Shown here piece after piece: positions 24,826-34,825 of a DNA stretch of 64,000 bases. Source of the DNA: CAWKAV01 sp963847735 (lineage in GTDB: Bacteria; Desulfobacterota; Desulfuromonadia; Desulfuromonadales; BM103); NCBI GenBank assembly GCA_963847735.1, contig CAWKAV010000016.1:62001-126000 (forward strand). The letters are read 5' to 3'. The position numbers and the translations under genes were made by a program. Numbering within the stretch: the stretch's first letter is position 1; each line of letters opens with the position of its first letter. Below the pieces are notes generated by a model. That model ran no database searches and had not been told where the DNA came from. It saw only the letters and a list, made by a program, of their open reading frames with translations.

Positions 24826-26428
24826 CTAGAAAGTGCCGAAAGTATAGCGTTTCTTCATGCGGTTACGCAAATAGATGGCGATGCTGCTCATGGTCAGAAC
24901 GATCAGCACCAGCAGCAGGGTGGTGACGAAGACCATCGGCTTGGCGGCCTCGACGTTCGGCGACTGGAAGCCGATGTCGAAAATATGGAAGCCGAGATGC
25001 ATGAACTTGCGGTCAAGATGCAGAAACGGGAAGTTGCCGTCGATCGGCAGCGACGGGGCCAGCTTGACCACCCCGGTGATCATCAGCGGCGCGACTTCGC
25101 CGGCGGCGCGGGCCATGGACAGGATCAGACCGGTCATGATCCCCGGCGAGGCCATCGGCAGCAGGATGCGCATCAGGGTCTGGAACTTGGTGGAACCGAG
25201 GGCCAGCGAACCTTCGCGAATCTCGCGGGGGATGGCGCCGAGGGCCTCCTCGGTCGAGACGATGACGACCGGCACGGTCAGCAGGGCCAGGGTCAGGCTG
25301 GCCCAGAGGATGCCGCCGGTGCCGAAGGTCGGGGTCGGCAGGCGTCTCGGGGAAGAAGATCTGGTCGATGGTGCTGCCGACGCCGTAGACGAAGAAGCCC
25401 GAGGCCGAAGATGCCGTAGACGATCGACGGGATGCCGGCCAGGTTGTTGACGGCGATGCGCACCAGGCGCACGATCATCCCCTCCTTGGCGTATTCGCGC
25501 AGGTAGACGGCGGCGATCACGCCGAGCGGGAAGCTGAACAGGCTCATGATGAAGATCAGCATGATGGTGCCGAAAATCGCCGGGAAGAGACCCCCCTCGG
25601 TGTTCGATTCACGCGGCTCGCCGAGGATCAGCTCCTTGAGCTTGACCAGGTAGAAGCAGGCTCTTCTGGACGACTCCCATGCGGTTCGGCTGGTAGACAT
25701 CGACGATGTCAGCCAGGACGATTTCACGCTCCTGACCATTGGCGTCGTGAAGATCGCCGTGTAATTGCGCATCTGGGCGTCTCGCGGTTCTGTCTCTCGA
25801 CCAGGTGCTGGAAGTCGTCCTGCAGGATCGACTGGTTGCGCTGCAGCTCGAGCACTTCCGGGGCCTTGGCGCTCACCCCCTGGTATTCGGCCTTGAGCAG
25901 CTTGCGCCGCAGGCTTTCCAGCTGGTAGCTGAGCTGCGGAGATTTCCTCGTCCAGGTCTCTGACCGAGGCTTTCATCTGCGTGGATTTGAGCGTTGGCGG
26001 CCAGCAGCGCATCGTACTGGCTCGCGGTGCTTGCGGATCTCCAGGTCGCCGAGGTTGAGCTGCTTGAGGAAGCCGAAGAAGTTGCCGTACTCTTCACGTT
26101 CCAGGACGATGGCGTCTTCCGGCCGGCTGGAGGAAGCGATGTCGGCTTCGTCGACCCAGCGGAAGTCCAGGCCGTAGAGGTCGCGGTTGGCCACCTTGTA
26201 CTGCCGGCGGAAGCCCTCGCTCTGGTAGGCGGCTTCACGCTGGATCTGTTCGCCGAGGACCACCGTGCCGTCTTTGAGCTCGAGCCTTTCCAGGGTGCTC
26301 GGCCAGAAGACGCCGAGGCCGTTGATCATGACCACGACGATCAGGGTCGCTGCGATCAGCAGCGTGATGGCGAGGGCAGCGCCGGTTGCCCAGACACAGG
26401 GTTCACCTGTACGCCAGTAATTCTTCAT
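24826..26428 (-). pseudogene. pstA: Phosphate ABC transporter permease PstA (long form, several frame breaks)
   Basis: Encodes a long PstA of about 530 residues: an N-terminal membrane helix (ALAITLLIAATLIVVVMING), a periplasmic/coiled extension and the usual permease domain (GGLFPAIFGTIMLIFIMSLF; GVIAAVYLREYAKEG; SMARAAGEVAPLMITG). The text shifts frame at least five times (near 26030, 25960, 25700, 25400 and 25365). At 25400 an extra G in CGGGC breaks GIFGLGFFVYGVGS; at 25365 two bases seem missing from ACG(CG)CCTG. Between breaks the protein is well conserved. The start overlaps the end of pstC closely. Whether this is decay or poor consensus cannot be decided here. Confidence 0.88.
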
Positions 26429-26430
26429 GC

Positions 26431-28675
26431 TCAGAACCGTCCGTATTTCTTGCGCAGCCGCTGGCGAATCACCTCGGCCACGGTGTTGACCACGAAGGTC
26501 ATCAGAAAGAGGATGACTGCCGACAGAAACAGCGTGCGATAGAGGGTCCCGTCGACGGGCGCTTCGGGGATCTCGACGGCGATGTTGGCCGAGAGCGGCC
26601 GCATGCCGTTGAAAATGCTCAATTCCATGATGGCGGTGTTGCCGGTGGCCATCAGCACGATCATGGTTTCGCCGACGGCGCGGCCGAAGCCGATCATGGT
26701 GCCGGCGAAGATCCCCGGGCTGGCCGAGGGGAGGATCACCCGCCAGACCGTCTGCCAGCGGCTGGCGCCGCAGGCCAGCGAGGCGGCTTTCAGGGCCGGC
26801 GGCACGTTGGAGAGCGAATCCTCGGCGATGGTGAAGATGATCGGGATGACCGCGAAGCCCATGCCGAAGGCGATGATGATGCAGTTGCGCGGGTCGTAGC
26901 GGGTGCCCATCTCGGTGAACAGCCACTGCTTGAGGTCGCCGGCGAAGAGCAGCTGCTCGGCCATCGGTCCGAGGACCGAGGCAATGGCCAGGCCGAGAAC
27001 CAGTATCGGCGCGATGGCCAGGAACTCGTAGCCGCGTTCAAGCCCCTTGATCGGCTGGTAGCTTGCGCAGCGCCTGCCAGAGAATGATGGCGATGATCAG
27101 CCCGGCCGGGACGAAGATGAAGCGACAGGAACACCGCGCCGAGAGACCGTTCGATGAGCGGTGCCAGCCAGAGGGCTGCCAGGAAACCGATGATGACGGT
27201 CGGGACGGCCGCCATGATCTCGATGGCCGGCTTGATCATCTGGCGCAGCCGGGGCCGGCAGAACTGGCTGGTGTAGATGGCGCCGAACAGGGCCAGCGGC
27301 ACGGCCAGCAGCATGGCGTAGAAGGTGCCCTTGAGGGTGCCGAAGATCAACGGGGTCAGGCTGAGCTTCGGCTCGAAATCGTCGCTGGCCGAGGACGACT
27401 GCCAGGCGAAGGCGGGCTCGTCGTAACCTTCGTACCAGACCTTGCCGAACAGGGTTGACCAGCTGACTTCAGGGTGCGGATTGTCGAGCTGCCAGATAAT
27501 GGCGCGAAACTCGGAGGTCATGCCGATGATGCCGTCGCTGCGGGTGCTGAAGGCGTAGTGGGTCAGCGGCACATGGTTGCCGAGGTCGAGCAGGTGGCGC
27601 TCGCTGGTCATGTGGTCGAGATGCAGCAAGCCGTCCTGGTCGAGGCTGAGCAGCGACTTGTCGCGCAGCGATGGCTGGATCGCCACAACGGCAGAGTTGT
27701 GAGCGGCCAGGTCGTGAATGCGCTTCAGCTCCTTGCGCGCGCTGTTCTCTTCGACACGAACCGGGAACCATGTGGTCACCCCGCCGTTGGCATCACCCAC
27801 GGCCAGGGAATAATCGCCGAAGACCAGGGCGAGGGCGGTGATGGCCCGTTCGTCCGTCGAAGGCATGAAAGTCGTCGAGCAGTTCGGCCTCGCCGGGTTC
27901 CGAGAGGGACCAGCGCAGCAGGTGCCCCTGGGCGGTGCCGGCATAGAGGGCCAGCCCCTGGCTGCTGAGGGCCATGGCCGTGACCTGGTCCTGTGCGGGG
28001 ACATCGATGAGCTCGTTGAACGAGTTCTTCTTCCGTCGTCACCGAAGCAGTGATTCGCGTGACGGCGATCTGGCTGACTGACAAGCCGGCCATCGGCGAG
28101 CAGGTCGACCCGGGTTTTGCGCCCGTCTTCGGCGATGCGGCCCATGGCACGCTCCGGCATGCCATGATCGGTCGGGGGGAACTCGGCGTCGCGCTTCAGG
28201 GCGTGTTCGATGGTGCGCCGGTTGCCTTCGTCTTCGTCGAAGAAGGGTTTGAACGCCACCCGCTCGAGGGTCAGGGAGCCGTCATCCCAGAGCAGGCCGA
28301 ACTGCATGCGGCCGAAACTCTCCACCTGCAGCAAGGCGGTTGCTGCTCCGGGCAGGAGGCTTGCCTGCAGTTGATCCGTGGCCAGCCCCTGCTGGGTTTC
28401 GAAGAAATTGAAGACGCCCTTCCCGGTCGACGAAGAAGCCGGTCTCCAGGTATTCGTCGATGCCGAGCCCCAGGACCTCCTGGGCCGGTTCTTTCGGCAG
28501 CAGGAACTTGGAGAAGATCTCGGCTTGCGGTTTCTGGAAGAGCGGCAGGGCTGGTATTGACGATCAGAACCAGGATGAAGACCACGCTGAAGATGACCAG
28601 CATGCCGCCGAGGGTGATCACCCATTTGGCGATGCGGTCATTGCGTTTGGCGCGGAGGCGAAACTTTTCATTCAT
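26431..28675 (-). pseudogene. pstC: Phosphate ABC transporter permease PstC (long form, several frame breaks)
   Basis: Encodes a PstC of about 750 residues. An N-terminal membrane helix (WVITLGGMLVIFSVVFILVL) is followed by a large periplasmic insertion with WD40-like repeats (VTAMALSSQGLALYAGTA; ITALALVFGDYSLAVGDANG; LLSLDQDGLLHLDH), and then the permease domain (TLKGTFYAMLLAVPLALFGA; AAVPTVIIGFLAALWLAPL; FGRAVGETMIVLMATGN). Long PstC proteins of this type are known in proteobacteria. Frame changes occur near 28555, 28430, 28075, 28020, 27855, 27125 and 27065. The last 177 residues are open and intact. It follows pstS after a strong hairpin. Confidence 0.88.
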
Positions 28676-28703
28676 TGCGTATGTGCCCAGTTGCAGTCAA
28701 AAA

Positions 28704-28742
28704 GCAAGGCCCCGCCGTTGTCTTGCGGACAACGGCGGGACC
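28704..28742 (-). terminator. Hairpin between pstS and pstC
   Basis: On the minus strand GGTCCCGCCGTTGTC pairs with GACAACGGCGGGGCC (one mismatch) around CGCAA, followed by TTGCTTTTT. A stable structure at this place is common in Pst operons and lets pstS be made in excess over the permease by partial termination and mRNA protection. Confidence 0.85.
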
Positions 28743-28790
28743 TCCTTTGTCTATCTCAGATTGTACCGGAACGTTGTCCGGTTGCAATCA

Positions 28791-29780
28791 TCAGTCGAGC
28801 AGTGCCAGTTGCTTGGCGGCCACTTCTGCGGTCAGCGGCAGGTAGCCGTCCTTGACCACGATTTCCTGGCCTTCCTTGGAGAGGACGAACTTCAGGAATT
28901 CCTTGACCAGTTTCGGCAGCGGCTTGTTCGGCTCCTTGGCGACGTAGATGTAGAGCAGGCGACCGAGGGGGTACTTGCCTTCGAGCACGTTGCTGTAGGT
29001 CGGCTCGTAAGCCTCGCCACCTTTCTTCGACAGGGCGATGGCCTTGACGCCGGAGGTCTTGTAGCCGATACCGGAGTAGCCGATGCCGCCCAGGTCTTCG
29101 GTCACGCCGAGGACCACCGAAGCCGAACCGGGCTGCTCCTTGACGGTGTCCTTGTAGTCGCCCTTGAAGAGGGCATGGTCCTTGAAGTAGCCGTAGGTAC
29201 CGGAGGCGCTGTTGCGGCCGTAGAGGCTGATCGGCTTGTTGGCCCATTCACCCTGTCAGGCCGACCTGGCCCCAGGTGGAGATATCGGCAGCGGCGCCAC
29301 CCTTGCGGGTCTTGGAGAAGATCGCGTCGACTTCAACCAGGTCGAGTTTCTCGATCGGGTTGTCCTTGTTGACATAGACGGCCAGGGAGTCGAGGGCCAC
29401 GCCGATCACGGTCGGCTTGTAGCCGATACTTGGTTTCGAACGCTTCGATCTCCTGGTCCTTCATCTTGCGCGACATGGGGCCGAGCTGGGAGGTGCCTTC
29501 GATCAGGGCCGGCGGTGCGGTGCTCGATCCCTTGCCTTCGATCTGGATGTTGACGTTGGGGTACTGCTTGCGGAACGACTCGGCCCAGAAGGTCATCAGG
29601 TTGTTCAGGGTGTCGGAGCCGACGCTGTTGAGGTTGCCGGCAACGCCCTGGACCTTGACGTAATCGGCCAGGTTGGCATCGACCTTGATCTGGTCGGCGA
29701 AGCTGCTGGTGGCCACCAGGCCGAGGGCCAGCATGCTGAGAGCCGACCGAGAGGACCAGTTTCTTGAAGCGGTTGTTCAT
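28791..29780 (-). pseudogene. pstS: Phosphate-binding protein PstS (three frame breaks)
   Basis: Encodes a PstS-family periplasmic binding protein of about 328 residues with a signal peptide (SMLALGLVATSSFA). Family text includes GNLNSVGSDTLNNLMTFW, QIEGKGSSTAPPALIEGTSQ with the phosphate-binding loop, GPMSRKMKDQEIEAFE and GRNSASGTYGYF-like sequence after restoring the frame. Breaks are near 29752 (extra G in the signal peptide), 29430 (extra C in TATCGGC) and 29258 (GGGTGA instead of GGTGA, which makes a stop). Each is repaired by removing one base. The ATG at 29780 has AAAGGAG upstream. It is preceded by a Pho-box-like array. Confidence 0.9.
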
Positions 29781-29977
29781 CAGTTTTCTCCTTTTCTAAC
29801 GGACGCTAGCTGTCTGCCGGGACCATCCCGGACGTGCTGTCATGTGTGAACTGACCGGTGATCATCTCAGCTCTGCCCGTTAGTAGTTGTGTTAGCGCAG
29901 CATAAGAAGTTGGTAAAATGCTGATTTACCTGTCTGTTCTGCCGTCGCAGGTCAAGCTGCATAAAACTAGGTAATTA

Positions 29978-30016
29978 TTGACAGCAATTGTTAGCATTGT
30001 GTTAGGGCGGTGTTAG
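29978..30016 (-). promoter_or_regulatory. Pho-box-like tandem repeat array upstream of pstS
   Basis: Read on the minus strand: CTAACAC, CTAACAC, CTAACAA, then CTGTCAA, starting at 30016, 30005, 29994 and 29984, that is at 11, 11 and 10 bp spacing. PhoB boxes are 7-mers (CTGTCAT type) repeated every 11 bp; the last unit matches this consensus and the first three differ mainly in TAA for TGT. They lie about 200 nt upstream of pstS and overlap the 3' end of phoR. Confidence 0.6.
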
Positions 30017-31975
30017 AAAAGATGAGAAAGCTGTGGTGAAGGGCACTGACATCGTAAGAGATGGTGCCCAGCAAAAGGCCCGGCGCAATCTTGTGCCGGC
30101 GCCACATAAGGCCTGGCTTCTGTAGCGCGTCATGCAGCGACAGGACGGCTTCTGAATTCGGGCGTGCGGTCTGTCTCGCACGCTGTACAACGTGCTCAGG
30201 CGTTTGCAGGGTGATGGTGAACACGCTCCCTTCGCCGGGGGTGCTGTGCACGGTGACCTCACCGTCATGGGCCTGGATAATGTGCTTGACGATGGCGAGC
30301 CCCAACCCTGTGCCGCCGACGGCCCGGCTGCGGGCCGGCATCGATGCGGTAGAAGCGTTCGAAAAGCCGCGGCAGGTGTTCTTTCGCGATCCCCTGGCCG
30401 CGGTCCTGGACCTTGATCTTGACCTGTTCGCGGTCCTGCCACCCTTCGACCGTGACAACTTCGCCGTTGTCGCTGTATTTGATGGCATTGTCCACCAGGT
30501 TGATGATGGCCTGTTCGAGCAACGGCGCGTTGGCTTTTGCCGTCAACTCCTCCGAGCAAAAGAGGTTGACCTGCACCTGCTTCGATGTCGGCGAGCGCTG
30601 AGCAGGCCTGCAGGGCTGACTCCAGAATCGGTTGCAGCGGCTGGATCGTGCAGCTGATCTCGTTGGCCTCGGCATCCCGCTCCAGGCGGGACAGGGACAG
30701 CAGGTCCTCGATGATGGCATTCAGCCGGTCGGCCTGTCGGGCGATGATCTCCAGGAAACGGTTGGCGTCTTCAGTTTCGTCCATGGCACCGCCGAGCAGG
30801 GTTTCCACGGAGCCCTTGATGGCCGTGATCGGGGTTTTCAGTTCATGAGAGACGTTGGCGACAAAATCGCGGCGGATGTTCTCGAGGCGCTGCAGCCGGG
30901 TGATGTCGTTGAGCACCACCAGCGCGCCGAAGTCCTTGCCCCGGGAGTCACGCAAGGGCGTCCCGTGCGCCTGCAGGAAGAGTTTCGACCCGCGGATAAG
31001 CAGGGAGAGATCCGCTTCGATAGCTGACTGGCTCTGCAGCGCTTCCTGAATGAATTTTTGCAGCTCGGGCTTGCGGATCTTCTCCTGTATGCGTCGGCCA
31101 ACCGCTTCGCCGGGCGTCGAGATCGAGCAGATGTGCGGCCGTCTGGTTGATGCGCAGGATCCGCTCCTCCTTGTCCACCGCGATGACGCCTTCAATCATG
31201 CTGGAGAGCACCGCTTCCTGTTCATTACGCTGCCGGACCACGGTGCGGATGCGGTCGTCGAGCTGGGCGGCCATCTGGTTCATGGCCTCAGCCAGTCCGC
31301 CCATCTCTTCGCCGCTGTAGCTCGGCAGGCGGCCGTCCAGTTCTCCCCGGGCAAAACGCTCGGCACCGCGTTTCATCTCTTCCAGGGGGCGGCTGATGCG
31401 GCGCGACAACCACAGGCTGAGCAGGGTGGCGATCAGGGCGATCACCAGGCCACTGTTGATGACCGGGTAGAGCGGCTGATTCGAGGGTGCGTGGTCATGG
31501 TCTTGACCGGCAGTGCGGCGCGCACGCAGCCAAGGACCTGCTCGTCTTCGGAGACGGGCAGGGCGACATACATCATCCGCTGCTGCAAGGTGTGGCTGAA
31601 GCGGGTGGCCGCGCCCAGTTTGCCTTGCAATGCTTCGATGACTTCGGGACGATCGGCATGATTCTCCATGCGCCGCGGGTCTTCCTTGGAGTCGCCGACG
31701 ACCTGGCCGTCCGGAAGGATGATGGTGATCCGGGTGTTGGTCTGTTCACCGAGGTTTTTGCTCAAAGCGTCGAGATAGGCACTCTGGCTGGCCTGCAGGT
31801 TGCCTTGCACCTGGGGGATGATCAGCCGGACCCGGGCTTCAAGGTCGAGTCTGGTCTCCTGGTCTTGGAAGGTGTCGAGCGAGCTGGAGAAGACCCAGGT
31901 GAACGCCAGCAGGGCGATCAGGATGATCAACAGGAACGGCGGGTAAATCTGCCAGATGAGTCGTTTGCGGGCCAT
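29991..31975 (-). pseudogene. phoR: Phosphate regulon sensor kinase PhoR (several frame breaks)
   Basis: Encodes a membrane histidine kinase: first helix (FLLIILIALLAFTWVFSSSL), periplasmic domain of about 130 residues, second helix (LVIALIATLLSLWL), HAMP, PAS region, HisKA (DFVANVSHELKTPITAIKGS) and ATPase domain (LLEQAIINLVDNAIKYSDNG; DRGQGIAKEHLPRLFERFYR; GGTGLGLAIVKHIIQAHDG). Gene order and the NVSHELKTP motif identify PhoR. The frame changes near 31490, 31110, 30585 and 30340. The C-terminus is uncertain: the visible frame runs to 29991, about 70 residues beyond the normal kinase end, and a stop near 30197 is reached if one more shift is assumed. Confidence 0.88.
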
Positions 31976-32123
31976 GGGAAACCAATTCTTAATTTGGAAT
32001 GTTAAATTTTGAATGACTTCGGCGAATTATACTTCAAACCCGTTATGCGTTGCCAGTGACCAGTGACAGCAACTTCAGTGAGCTCTTGGCTTTGCGTCTC
32101 CCAGGTGTTTCTGCGTCCCGAGT

Positions 32124-32818
32124 TCATTCCCTGAACCGGTAGCCGACCCCGCGCACGGTTTCGATGTAGTCGCCGCAGGCGCCGAGCTTCTTACGCAGGC
32201 CGACGATCTGCACATCGACAGCCCGGTCGGTGACGGCGTAGCCCTCGCCGTGGATCGCGTCGACGATCTGCGAGCGGGTGAAGACCCAGCCGGGCCGCGA
32301 GGCCAGCAGCATGAGGATCTTGAACTCGGTATGGGTCAGTTCGACAGTTCTCTTCGTCGGCGACAACCTTGTTGCGCCCCGGGTGGATGTAGAGCTTGTG
32401 GATCTGGATCGGCTCGTCATGGTCATCGCGAGCGTCCGGCTTGCTGCGTCGGCGCAGAACCGCCTTGACCCGGGCGAGCAGGACCTGTGGGCTGAAGGGT
32501 TTGGGGACATAGTCGTCGGCACCCAGTCTCCAGTCCCCTGACAATATCGTGCTCCTCGCCCTTGGCGGTCAGCATGATGATCGGGCAGTCCTTGGTGTCG
32601 GGGGCCTGGCGGAGCCGCTGGCAGACCTCGAGGCCGTCCATGCCCGGCAGCATCAGGTCGAGGAGGACCAGGTCGGGGCGGAGGTCCCTGGCCTTCTTGT
32701 AGCCTTCCTCGCCGGTCGCGGCACATTCCACCCGGAAGCCGGCCTTGACCAGGTTGAAATGGATCAGGGCCAGGATGTCCTCTTCGTCTTCGATGACCAG
32801 TATCTGTTTTTTGCTCAT
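32124..32818 (-). pseudogene. phoB: Phosphate regulon response regulator PhoB (two frame breaks)
   Basis: Encodes an OmpR/PhoB-class regulator of about 231 residues. The receiver domain has VIEDEEDILALI, the phospho-acceptor in LVLLDLMLPGMDG and, after one shift, the Lys in DDYVPKPFSP. The winged helix follows (VELTHTEFKILMLLASRPG; TDRAVDVQIVGLRKKLG; IETVRGVGYRF). The breaks are at about 32527 (GGGTGCC instead of GGTGCC) and about 32345 (GAGAACTG instead of GAGACTG). Removing one base at each gives a continuous normal PhoB. It is the first gene of the leftward cluster and has a Pho box upstream. Confidence 0.92.
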
Positions 32819-32965
32819 CAGCTTTATGCAGTCCTTTGCAGGATGTTTCCTGTATAGCTACCGGTCAAATGTTAGGATTTTATTAAAATATCGGAAAAAG
32901 CAGCGATTTTTTAAAAAATAACAGAGATCTTACAGATTGTTAACATTTTGTGGGGAAATGAAGTC

Positions 32966-32983
32966 GTGACAGATTATTGACAA
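32966..32983 (-). promoter_or_regulatory. Pho box upstream of phoB
   Basis: On the minus strand TTGTCAATAATCTGTCAC, two 7-mers separated by four bases, close to the CTGTCAT-N4-CTGTCAT consensus. It points toward phoB, 148 nt away, which implies autoregulation. A weaker pair (ATGTTAA-N4-CTGTAAG) lies at 32929-32946. Confidence 0.7.
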
Positions 32984-33005
32984 TTTATGGACAAGGAAAA
33001 TCTCC

Positions 33006-33251
33006 ATGACAATCAGATATCCCCAGAGTGTTACGTTGCAAACAGCAACCAACCCAGGCTGTCCGGAGTATGATCCGCTGCAAGCAGATCTGTCTGGCTT
33101 CAACCCGGCAGATGGTTCCCGGCCGTCTCAGCAGATGCGTTATTGTGCTACTGATGATTATGACAACTGCCCCCTTTATCTCTGCAAGGCACTGCGTTCC
33201 AGTCGTTCCCACGGCTTTGATCGTGATACTCTTATTGACAGCGGCAAGTGA
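33006..33251 (+). CDS. Hypothetical small Cys-containing protein
   Basis: An 81-residue soluble protein not recognised as a named family. It contains four cysteines in the pattern PGCPEYD ... YCATDDYDNCPLYLCKALR. The YC-x6-CPLYL-x-K-LR text resembles short Cys motifs seen at the start of regulators and small proteins in Geobacter-type genomes, possibly metal- or cluster-binding. The start ATG has AAGGAAAAT upstream. A second overlapping open frame (33028-33459) is less protein-like and was not chosen. The phoB Pho box lies 22 nt upstream on the other strand, so phosphate control is possible but unproven. Confidence 0.5.
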   Translation: MTIRYPQSVTLQTATNPGCPEYDPLQADLSGFNPADGSRPSQQMRYCATDDYDNCPLYLCKALRSSRSHGFDRDTLIDSGK

Positions 33252-33501
33252 GACTGTTCGGTCGCCCTTGAGCTGCTTCCTGCTCCTCTTTCAGCGTCCT
33301 TGCAGAAAAACACAGCCGCTTATTTTACGTTTTCGCTATCGTCGTTGTGGCTTGTTGCTGTTTGATTACGGGGACATTCCGGTCTTATTACAGGGGATGT
33401 GCCTCTTGCCTCATAACTGGTTGTTTGTCAAAATTGCCCCTTCTCTCCAAACGCTATGATAGATTTCACCTTTAAAATGAATTTTTTCACAGGAGATCAA
33501 G

Positions 33502-34014
33502 ATGAAAGCACTCCTGATAATCGATCTGCAAAATGATTATTTTCCCGGTGGTAAGTTCCCGCTCTGGAATACAGACGTAGTTATCAACAACATCGTGGCT
33601 GCGATAACCGGCGCAAAATCGAACGGGATCAGCATCATTCATGTACAACATATTGCAAACCCGGAGACGGGAACTGCGCCTTTCTTTAACAGAGGATCAA
33701 AAGGTGCAGAGATACACCGACGGATACTCGCTTCGGCTCCCGAGGCACCCATTGTCATCAAACACTTTGCTGACAGCTTTCTGGAGACGAACCTCGAGGA
33801 AACCCTGTCGGGCCTTGGGGTCACCGAGTTGCTGGTGTGTGGCATGATGACTCAGAATTGCGTGACCCATACGGCGATTTCAAAATCTGCCGAAAAATAT
33901 AATGTGACTGTCCTTGCGGATTGCTGTACGACGGTCGACGAAATGATTCACAATATTGCCCTGCACGCCATCGTGCCACGCGTATCACTGGCCTCTTTTA
34001 GCGAGGCGATCTAG
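33502..34014 (+). CDS. Cysteine hydrolase, isochorismatase/nicotinamidase family
   Basis: A 170-residue hydrolase with the complete catalytic triad of the family: Asp8 (LLIIDLQNDYFPGG), Lys87 (IVIKHFADSF) and Cys120 (GMMTQNCVTHTA), the last preceded by the usual cis-peptide region. The LQNDYFPGG text is shared with nicotinamidases as well as with other cysteine hydrolases, so nicotinamide or a similar amide is a possible substrate. AGGAG precedes the ATG. It is followed 48 nt later by a multi-span membrane protein in the same direction, with which it probably forms a unit. Not related closely to the partial hydrolase at the left edge. Confidence 0.88.
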   Translation: MKALLIIDLQNDYFPGGKFPLWNTDVVINNIVAAITGAKSNGISIIHVQHIANPETGTAPFFNRGSKGAEIHRRILASAPEAPIVIKHFADSFLETNLEETLSGLGVTELLVCGMMTQNCVTHTAISKSAEKYNVTVLADCCTTVDEMIHNIALHAIVPRVSLASFSEAI

Positions 34015-34062
34015 CCTGAAAGGAACTCCCGGCTTCCAATCCTCAAATAGAAACGGTCAATA

Positions 34063-34647
34063 ATGGATTTTGTTCTACAGGTATGGGGGGGAGGCCTTTA
34101 CCTTCTCAATAAAATCCTCTTCGCGCTTGCCGAAGGCAAAAGTGAACAGGTCAAACGACAGCTGAGAATCGTTGGCTGGACAGTTTATATCCTGGGTGTC
34201 CCGGCATGGGTCATGATCCTGGTCGGCAAGCATGACTGGATAGCGGCCTCCATAGAAGCCGGCGGTGTACCCGCAATGCTGTTTGGCTTGTTTCATGTTT
34301 ATCAAAATGCTGATTCACCAAATAAGGCCTTTAATTTTGTCGCAGCCCTGTTCACCTATGCCTCTTTGTTCTTCGGTATCAGTTACAGCTTGTATGACTA
34401 CGGTGGGCTCTCATCGGGATCTCAACTGCTGGAAATTGGCGTCATGGTTGGTTTTCTGGTAGGCAGTTATTTGCTTGCCCGGCAAAATTCGTACGGATGG
34501 TTGTTCTTTATGCTCATGAATGGCAGCATGGCGTCCTTGATGTTGCTTCAGCACAAACCATGGTTGTCAATTCAGCAACTTGCCTCATTGTGTTTTGTGA
34601 TCTATGGCTTCACAGTGGCTCAAAGGGTCTCAAGGAATAGAACATAA
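34063..34647 (+). CDS. Multi-span membrane protein, possibly PnuC-like
   Basis: A 194-residue protein with about six predicted membrane helices. I do not firmly recognise it. The C-terminal half (ARQNSYGWLFFMLMNGSMAS, then a final helix) resembles the layout of PnuC nicotinamide riboside transporters, and the gene directly follows a nicotinamidase-like cysteine hydrolase. A transporter for a pyridine precursor is therefore an attractive guess but not more. The start has no strong ribosome site (AACGGTCAATA). No charged catalytic residues stand out in the helices. Confidence 0.6.
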   Translation: MDFVLQVWGGGLYLLNKILFALAEGKSEQVKRQLRIVGWTVYILGVPAWVMILVGKHDWIAASIEAGGVPAMLFGLFHVYQNADSPNKAFNFVAALFTYASLFFGISYSLYDYGGLSSGSQLLEIGVMVGFLVGSYLLARQNSYGWLFFMLMNGSMASLMLLQHKPWLSIQQLASLCFVIYGFTVAQRVSRNRT

Positions 34648-34825
34648 CAAGGCAGCAAACTGGGTGACATAACAACTTTTATCTCCATCTTTTTCAAGTA
34701 ACCTTTTCTCTATGCAGCACAAAGAAAAAATCTTTTCTTTCATCAAACAACGACTTGACAATAATCGGCTATAGTTGGAGTTGGATTAATCAGCACAACC
34801 ATTGCAAAGCTTCGGAGGGATGGAC

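Noticed and set aside
33028..33459. A 143-codon frame overlapping the small Cys protein gene
   Set aside because: The residue composition is unlike its neighbours and no start signal is seen; the 33006-33251 frame looks more like a protein.
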